Below are positions 6,962 through 9,901 of a stretch of 9,901 nucleotides of DNA, one piece after another (the stretch's first letter is position 1; every line of letters begins with the position of its first letter). Made by a program: the position numbers and the translations under genes. Origin of the DNA: Nitrospinota bacterium (lineage in GTDB: Bacteria > Nitrospinota > Nitrospinia > Nitrospinales > VA-1); contig PCCT01000022.1 of the NCBI GenBank assembly GCA_002731985.1, positions 10,562 to 20,462 on the forward strand. The letters are read 5' to 3'. Below the pieces are notes generated by a model that was given only the letters and a program-made list of their open reading frames with translations, searched no databases and was not told the origin of the DNA.

Positions 6962-7025
6962 GTGGTTCAATAAGGTTTACTATCCCTATTCTACAAAATT
7001 CGAACAAAGGACCCGACCTCTGGGA

Positions 7026-8126
7026 TCAAGCAGATGTGATTTTTTGTCCTTTACCTACGAGACCATGTTCGGGGATGGTGACTTCTTTGCCTTGGCAGGG
7101 TTCGACGGCTCCGATCACGTTGCTGGCGATGTCGTATTTTTTGCAGATGGCTGTTACTTCGGCAATTTCTTTCATGTTTTCGACGATCACTACGAATCCG
7201 GTTCCCATATTAAACACTTCGTACATTTCAGCATCGGAAATTTTGCCGCGTTCTTGAATGAGTTTGAATACTTCGGGAACGGGCGGTGACGGATCAATCA
7301 CGAAACGGATGTTGTCATTTTCCACTCGATTAAGATTACTGTAACCGCCGCTGGTAAGGTGCACCATGGCCTTCAGATCGATACCAGCATCGAGCATTTC
7401 CATGATGGGTTTCACGTAGATGCGTGTGGGCTCGAGCAATTCCTCGCCCAGGGTTCGGCCCAGGCGCTCTTCAAATTTATTGACGTTCTTTTCCTGCTCC
7501 TCCCGTGTCTCGCCGAGCAAAACTTTCCGCGCCAGAGTGAGTCCGTTGGAGTGTACCCCACTTGAAGCGAGACCGATGATCATGTTGCCGGGCTGGATAT
7601 CTTTTCCCGTATTAACTTTTTCCAGCGGAACGGAGCCGATGCACGCGCCGATGAGGTCTACACCTTTGATGATTTCTTTTATCTGCGAAATCTCACCACC
7701 GGAGATGCTGATCTCCCCTTGCCTGGCCCCTTCGGCGAGACCTTTGCCGATTTCCGAAAAGATTCGCGCGTCGGTGAATGAGCAACCGATGTAGTCGACC
7801 ATACTCACGGGTCTCGCACCAACACAGATCAGGTCGTTGACGTTCATGGCCACGCAGTCGATACCGATCGTATCGTAGCGATCCATAAGTTCCGCCACGA
7901 TGATCTTCGTCCCCACACCGTCGGTACCGAAAGCGATACCTAATCCGTTACCGACATCAATGACGTTGGCAAAGTAACCGATATCAGCGGCCAGCGGAAA
8001 ACGCTCAGCAAATTTTCTCGTAGGAAGGACATGTTCCAGCAATCCTGAAAGCGCGTCTTCGGCTCCCCGGCTGGACACACCACTTTGTTCGTATTGGGAT
8101 GAAGAACCAGATTGAGGGTCAGACAT
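7026..8126 (-). CDS. purM: Phosphoribosylformylglycinamidine cyclo-ligase (AIR synthase)
   Basis: Closes the imidazole ring in step 5 of de novo purine synthesis, turning FGAM and ATP into AIR in the cytoplasm. With the start at 8126 it has 366 aa; E. coli PurM has about 345. Family motifs: YEQSGV near the N-terminus (12-17), the ATP/phosphate-binding FGTDGVGTK (66-74), CVAMNVNDLICVGARP (91-106), SGGE (142-145), SGVHSNGLTLARKVL (189-203), EPTRIYVKP (232-240) and EMYEVFNMGTGF in the C-terminal domain. The usual HTGGG element reads HLTSGG (256-261). The start at 8126 is preferred: it begins just before the conserved region, has AGG about 7 nt upstream, and lies 37 nt after a predicted transcription start. 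The longer frame to 8192 would begin upstream of that promoter's -10. The purM gene stands alone here, with no other pur gene in the window. Confidence 0.95.
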   Translation of the reverse strand: MSDPQSGSSSQYEQSGVSSRGAEDALSGLLEHVLPTRKFAERFPLAADIGYFANVIDVGNGLGIAFGTDGVGTKIIVAELMDRYDTIGIDCVAMNVNDLICVGARPVSMVDYIGCSFTDARIFSEIGKGLAEGARQGEISISGGEISQIKEIIKGVDLIGACIGSVPLEKVNTGKDIQPGNMIIGLASSGVHSNGLTLARKVLLGETREEQEKNVNKFEERLGRTLGEELLEPTRIYVKPIMEMLDAGIDLKAMVHLTSGGYSNLNRVENDNIRFVIDPSPPVPEVFKLIQERGKISDAEMYEVFNMGTGFVVIVENMKEIAEVTAICKKYDIASNVIGAVEPCQGKEVTIPEHGLVGKGQKITSA

Positions 8127-8159
8127 GCGGTACCTATTTAAAAGTTTTCGGACAGGAAA

Positions 8160-8189
8160 ATCGGGAGCTAATATACCATTAATCCCGAT
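8160..8189. promoter_or_regulatory. Inverted repeat centred on the purM -10 element
   Basis: ATCGGGA (8160-8166) and TCCCGAT (8183-8189) are a perfect 7-bp dyad with a 16-nt spacer that encloses the purM -10 hexamer. Binding here would block the promoter, so this is a candidate operator. It does not resemble the E. coli PurR box. A chance occurrence is possible. Confidence 0.35.
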
Positions 8190-8198
8190 CAACGTCAG
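8170..8198 (-). promoter_or_regulatory. sigma70-like promoter of purM
   Basis: On the minus strand, CTGACG (8193-8198; four of six to TTGACA) and TATATT (8170-8175; five of six to TATAAT) are separated by exactly 17 bp. Transcription would start near 8163, leaving a leader of about 37 nt before the ATG at 8126, with AGG in ribosome-binding position. Confidence 0.5.
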
Positions 8199-8254
8199 CG
8201 ATCCCTTTGAAAAAAGCTTGGAGAGTTTTGCGTATGTTTTTGTAGTTGCTTGAT

Positions 8255-8300
8255 TTCCTGCCCTCCACTCCTTTGATTTTTAAAGGTAGGCTGGACGGGC
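8255..8300 (+). repeat. Dispersed repeat, copy 2
   Basis: Partner of 6761-6805 (36 of 46 positions matched; the last 16 nt, 8285-8300, are identical). It lies inside the inverted-end element 8238-8345. Confidence 0.7.
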
Positions 8301-8313
8301 ATCGAGCTCTTTT

Positions 8314-8335
8314 AAAACCGCCTGATAAATCAGGC
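8314..8335 (-). terminator. Intrinsic terminator of the glutamate dehydrogenase gene
   Basis: On the minus strand, GCCTGA-TTTA-TCAGGC (plus-strand arms 8330-8335 and 8320-8325) is followed after GG by TTTT. It begins about 20 nt after the gdh stop codon. The stem is perfect and half GC, and the T run is short. The hairpin is formed by the right end of the repeat element, so a repeat appears to serve as the terminator. Confidence 0.5.
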
Positions 8336-8355
8336 AACTACAAACTAAAAATAGC

Positions 8356-9810
8356 TTATGGGTAAATACCCATGAGGCGATAGCTGTTGTAAATTTTTTC
8401 TATGGAAATTGCCATCGCCGCAATTCGGTAACTGCCCACCTTTTCATTCGACCAAAACCGCTCACGAATTCCTTGAAAAGCGATCCGCATGGTATCGTCG
8501 AGTCCAGATCGCACCAGGTCGATTTCAGCAGGTCCCTGTCCGATTTGTGCTATCAATTCTTGTGGCACTTTTGTGCCCGATTGCTCAATGGCTTTTATCA
8601 GCAGGTTATTCTGATTCTCCTCGTATCGTTTGTTCATCCGCCCGAATCGAATATGCGACAGGTTTTTGATCCACTCAAAATAAGAGACGGTGACACCACC
8701 CGCGTTGAGGTAAACATCGGGAATGATGACCACGCCCATTTCATTGAGAATCGTTTCCGCTTTGAAGGTAACCGGTCCGTTCGCGGCTTCGGCGATGAGC
8801 TTGGCCCTGATACGGCCTGCATTGCTCTGATTGATGACTCCTTCTATAGCGGCAGGGATGAGGATATCGCATTCTTCCTCCAGCAACTCCGCACTGTTCT
8901 CAGTAAATTTCCCCTTTGGATATCCTTTGATGCCGCCCCCGTTTTCAATTTTGTACTGAAAAACCTCTTCAACATTTAATCCGTTCTTATCGTAGACGGC
9001 ACCATCCCATTCCAGAATACCGGTGATCTTGGCTCCATCCTCTTCGTCTAGAATTTTCGCGGTGTAATACCCCACATTGCCAAGTCCCTGGATGATGACC
9101 TCTTTCCCTTCTATCGAGTTCCCCTCCATCTTCGCCAGTTTGACATCCTCCGGGTAGCGAAAGAACTCGCGGATTCCAAACACGACGCCACGTCCGGTCG
9201 CTTCCACACGCCCCTGGATTCCCCCTGCAGAAACAGGCTTTCCCGTAACACAGGCGAGGTGGTTGATATCATTCGGGCGGTGGGCCATGTAGGTACTTGC
9301 TATCCAGGACATCTCTCTTTGTCCCGTGCCCATGTCAGGAGCCGGAACGTTGATGCCTGATCCGATATAATCTTTTTGGATCAACTCAAAAGCAAAGCGT
9401 CGAGTGATTTTTTCCATCGCGTCACGATCATACTGTTTTGGATCGATGAGCAGTCCACCCTTGGACCCGCCGAAAGGAACATCGACCAATGCGCACTTGT
9501 ACGACATGAGAGCCGCCAGAGCTTCCACTTCATCTTGATTGACCATCTGCGAAAAACGAATACCGCCTTTAGCTGGAAGCTTGTGGTCGCTATGCACCGC
9601 GCGCCAGCCGATGAACGTTTCAATGCCACCATTGATCTTGACCGGAAACCGCACCTGATAAACATTGTTCACATTCTTAATGTACTGACCCATTCCTTCC
9701 GGAATGTCCAGAGTCGTCAAAGCCATGTCGAACGTGAGATTCACACTCTCAAGAAAACTCATTTCCTTATCAGGGGGCACTGTCATATCCATCTCATTAT
9801 TTGAGTCCAA
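8356..9810 (-). CDS. Glutamate dehydrogenase (Glu/Leu/Phe/Val dehydrogenase family)
   Basis: Reversible oxidative deamination of glutamate to 2-oxoglutarate and ammonium in the cytoplasm, linking nitrogen and carbon metabolism. The product is 484 aa, longer than the common 410-450 aa forms. The N-terminal substrate domain shows KGGIRF (Lys81), SYKCALVDVPFGGSKGG with Lys105 and the catalytic Lys117, and VPAPDMGT with the catalytic Asp159. The Rossmann domain starts near 235 with the dinucleotide motif QGLGNVGYYTAK (241-252). AAEAANGPV-type (EAANGPVT, 341-348) and LNAGGVTVSYFEW (368-380) are also present. The residue after the second strand is acidic (Glu267), which may suggest NAD preference, but this is not decisive. 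The frame opens at a TTG at 9810; in-frame ATGs follow at 9792, 9786 and 9762, and any could be the real start. A consensus promoter lies just upstream and a terminator just downstream, so it is probably monocistronic. Confidence 0.95.
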   Translation of the reverse strand: MDSNNEMDMTVPPDKEMSFLESVNLTFDMALTTLDIPEGMGQYIKNVNNVYQVRFPVKINGGIETFIGWRAVHSDHKLPAKGGIRFSQMVNQDEVEALAALMSYKCALVDVPFGGSKGGLLIDPKQYDRDAMEKITRRFAFELIQKDYIGSGINVPAPDMGTGQREMSWIASTYMAHRPNDINHLACVTGKPVSAGGIQGRVEATGRGVVFGIREFFRYPEDVKLAKMEGNSIEGKEVIIQGLGNVGYYTAKILDEEDGAKITGILEWDGAVYDKNGLNVEEVFQYKIENGGGIKGYPKGKFTENSAELLEEECDILIPAAIEGVINQSNAGRIRAKLIAEAANGPVTFKAETILNEMGVVIIPDVYLNAGGVTVSYFEWIKNLSHIRFGRMNKRYEENQNNLLIKAIEQSGTKVPQELIAQIGQGPAEIDLVRSGLDDTMRIAFQGIRERFWSNEKVGSYRIAAMAISIEKIYNSYRLMGIYP

Positions 9811-9824
9811 TGGGGCCTACATTC

Positions 9825-9853
9825 AATATGGTATTTCGGTTTAAACCTGTCAA
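9825..9853 (-). promoter_or_regulatory. sigma70-like promoter of glutamate dehydrogenase
   Basis: On the minus strand, a perfect -35 TTGACA (9848-9853) is followed, after exactly 17 bp, by CATATT (9825-9830; four of six to TATAAT). The predicted start near 9818 is only about 8 nt before the TTG at 9810 and about 26 nt before the ATG at 9792. This bears on which start codon is used. Confidence 0.55.
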
Positions 9854-9901
9854 CTGTGCGATTTTTGTCGCCTCAATATCAAGGGCAAAATACTTCAAAT
9901 T

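Larger units (their letters stand above)
6748..6998. repeat. Composite intergenic repeat block bounded by TTTTGTAG/CTACAAAA
   Basis: Most of the 291-bp gap between the convergent DUF2141 and purM genes is non-coding repeat. The inverted octamers TTTTGTAG (6748-6755) and CTACAAAA (6991-6998) bound it. Inside are a 45-bp stretch shared with the purM/gdh gap (6761-6805), a wobble hairpin with TTCA loop (6800-6817), a perfect 7-bp hairpin with TGAA loop (6854-6871) and a REP-like palindrome (6905-6923). It looks like an aggregate of dispersed REP- or MITE-like units. No open frame here looks like a gene. Confidence 0.55.
8238..8345. repeat. MITE-like repeat with 18-bp terminal inverted ends
   Basis: The left end (8239-8256) and the reverse complement of the right end (8327-8344) match at 17 of 18 positions (TTTGTAGTTGCYTGATTT). 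The ends enclose about 70 bp, including the copy of the dispersed repeat at 8255-8300. It has no coding capacity. It sits between the purM promoter and the gdh stop, and its right end provides the gdh terminator hairpin. The structure suggests a small non-autonomous element or a large palindromic repeat. I could not define a target-site duplication. Confidence 0.6.

Noticed and set aside
6731..6970. 79-codon minus-strand frame in the DUF2141/purM gap
   Set aside because: It is entirely made of intergenic repeat sequence and palindromes, with no protein-like signature.
8127..8192. 22-codon N-terminal extension of PurM
   Set aside because: It contains the predicted -10 element and has no family similarity; the ATG at 8126 has a better-placed AGG.

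Overview
The window looks like a chromosomal segment from a free-living Gram-negative bacterium of intermediate GC content. A predicted lipoprotein with a lipobox, a secreted DUF2141 protein, a UvrC, a de novo purine gene and a glutamate dehydrogenase all fit an ordinary aerobic or marine heterotroph or chemolithotroph. The gene flavour reminds me of Nitrospinota or deep-branching Deltaproteobacteria-like lineages. No rRNA or other strong taxon marker is present, so that placement is only an impression.

Layout, left to right. Positions 1-225 carry no gene, only a weak minus-strand terminator-like hairpin. A SUMF1/FGE-sulfatase-fold lipoprotein (226-1113, minus) is divergent from an orphan ParB/Srx-domain protein (1148-2140, plus), with only 34 bp between the start codons. 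uvrC (2221-4065, minus) converges on the parB-like gene and is divergent from an NSS-family sodium:amino-acid symporter (4202-5560, plus). The uvrC/symporter gap contains a perfect 9-bp inverted repeat. After the symporter comes a poorly conserved-looking stretch (5561-6152). It holds a 47-codon ORF that follows the symporter stop in frame, then what looks like a frameshifted gene for a two-TM protein with a PH-like tail. A secreted DUF2141 protein (6249-6734, plus) follows, with a clear ribosome binding site and a GTG start.

The right third holds purM (7026-8126, minus) and a Glu/Leu/Phe/Val-type glutamate dehydrogenase (8356-9810, minus). Each has a recognisable sigma70-like promoter, so they are probably separate transcription units. 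Both gaps flanking purM contain dispersed non-coding repeats: hairpins, a shared 46-bp block, and TTTTGTAG/CTACAAA-type inverted ends. One copy probably also supplies the gdh terminator.

The genes do not form one pathway. They are single housekeeping units (DNA repair, purine synthesis, nitrogen assimilation or catabolism, amino-acid uptake) mixed with envelope proteins of unknown role. I found no CRISPR array, phage module, toxin-antitoxin pair, transposase, tRNA or obvious new defence or biosynthetic system. The best leads are the intergenic repeat family, the dyads in the uvrC/symporter and purM promoter regions, the broken membrane gene, and a UvrC that lacks one expected Fe-S cysteine.
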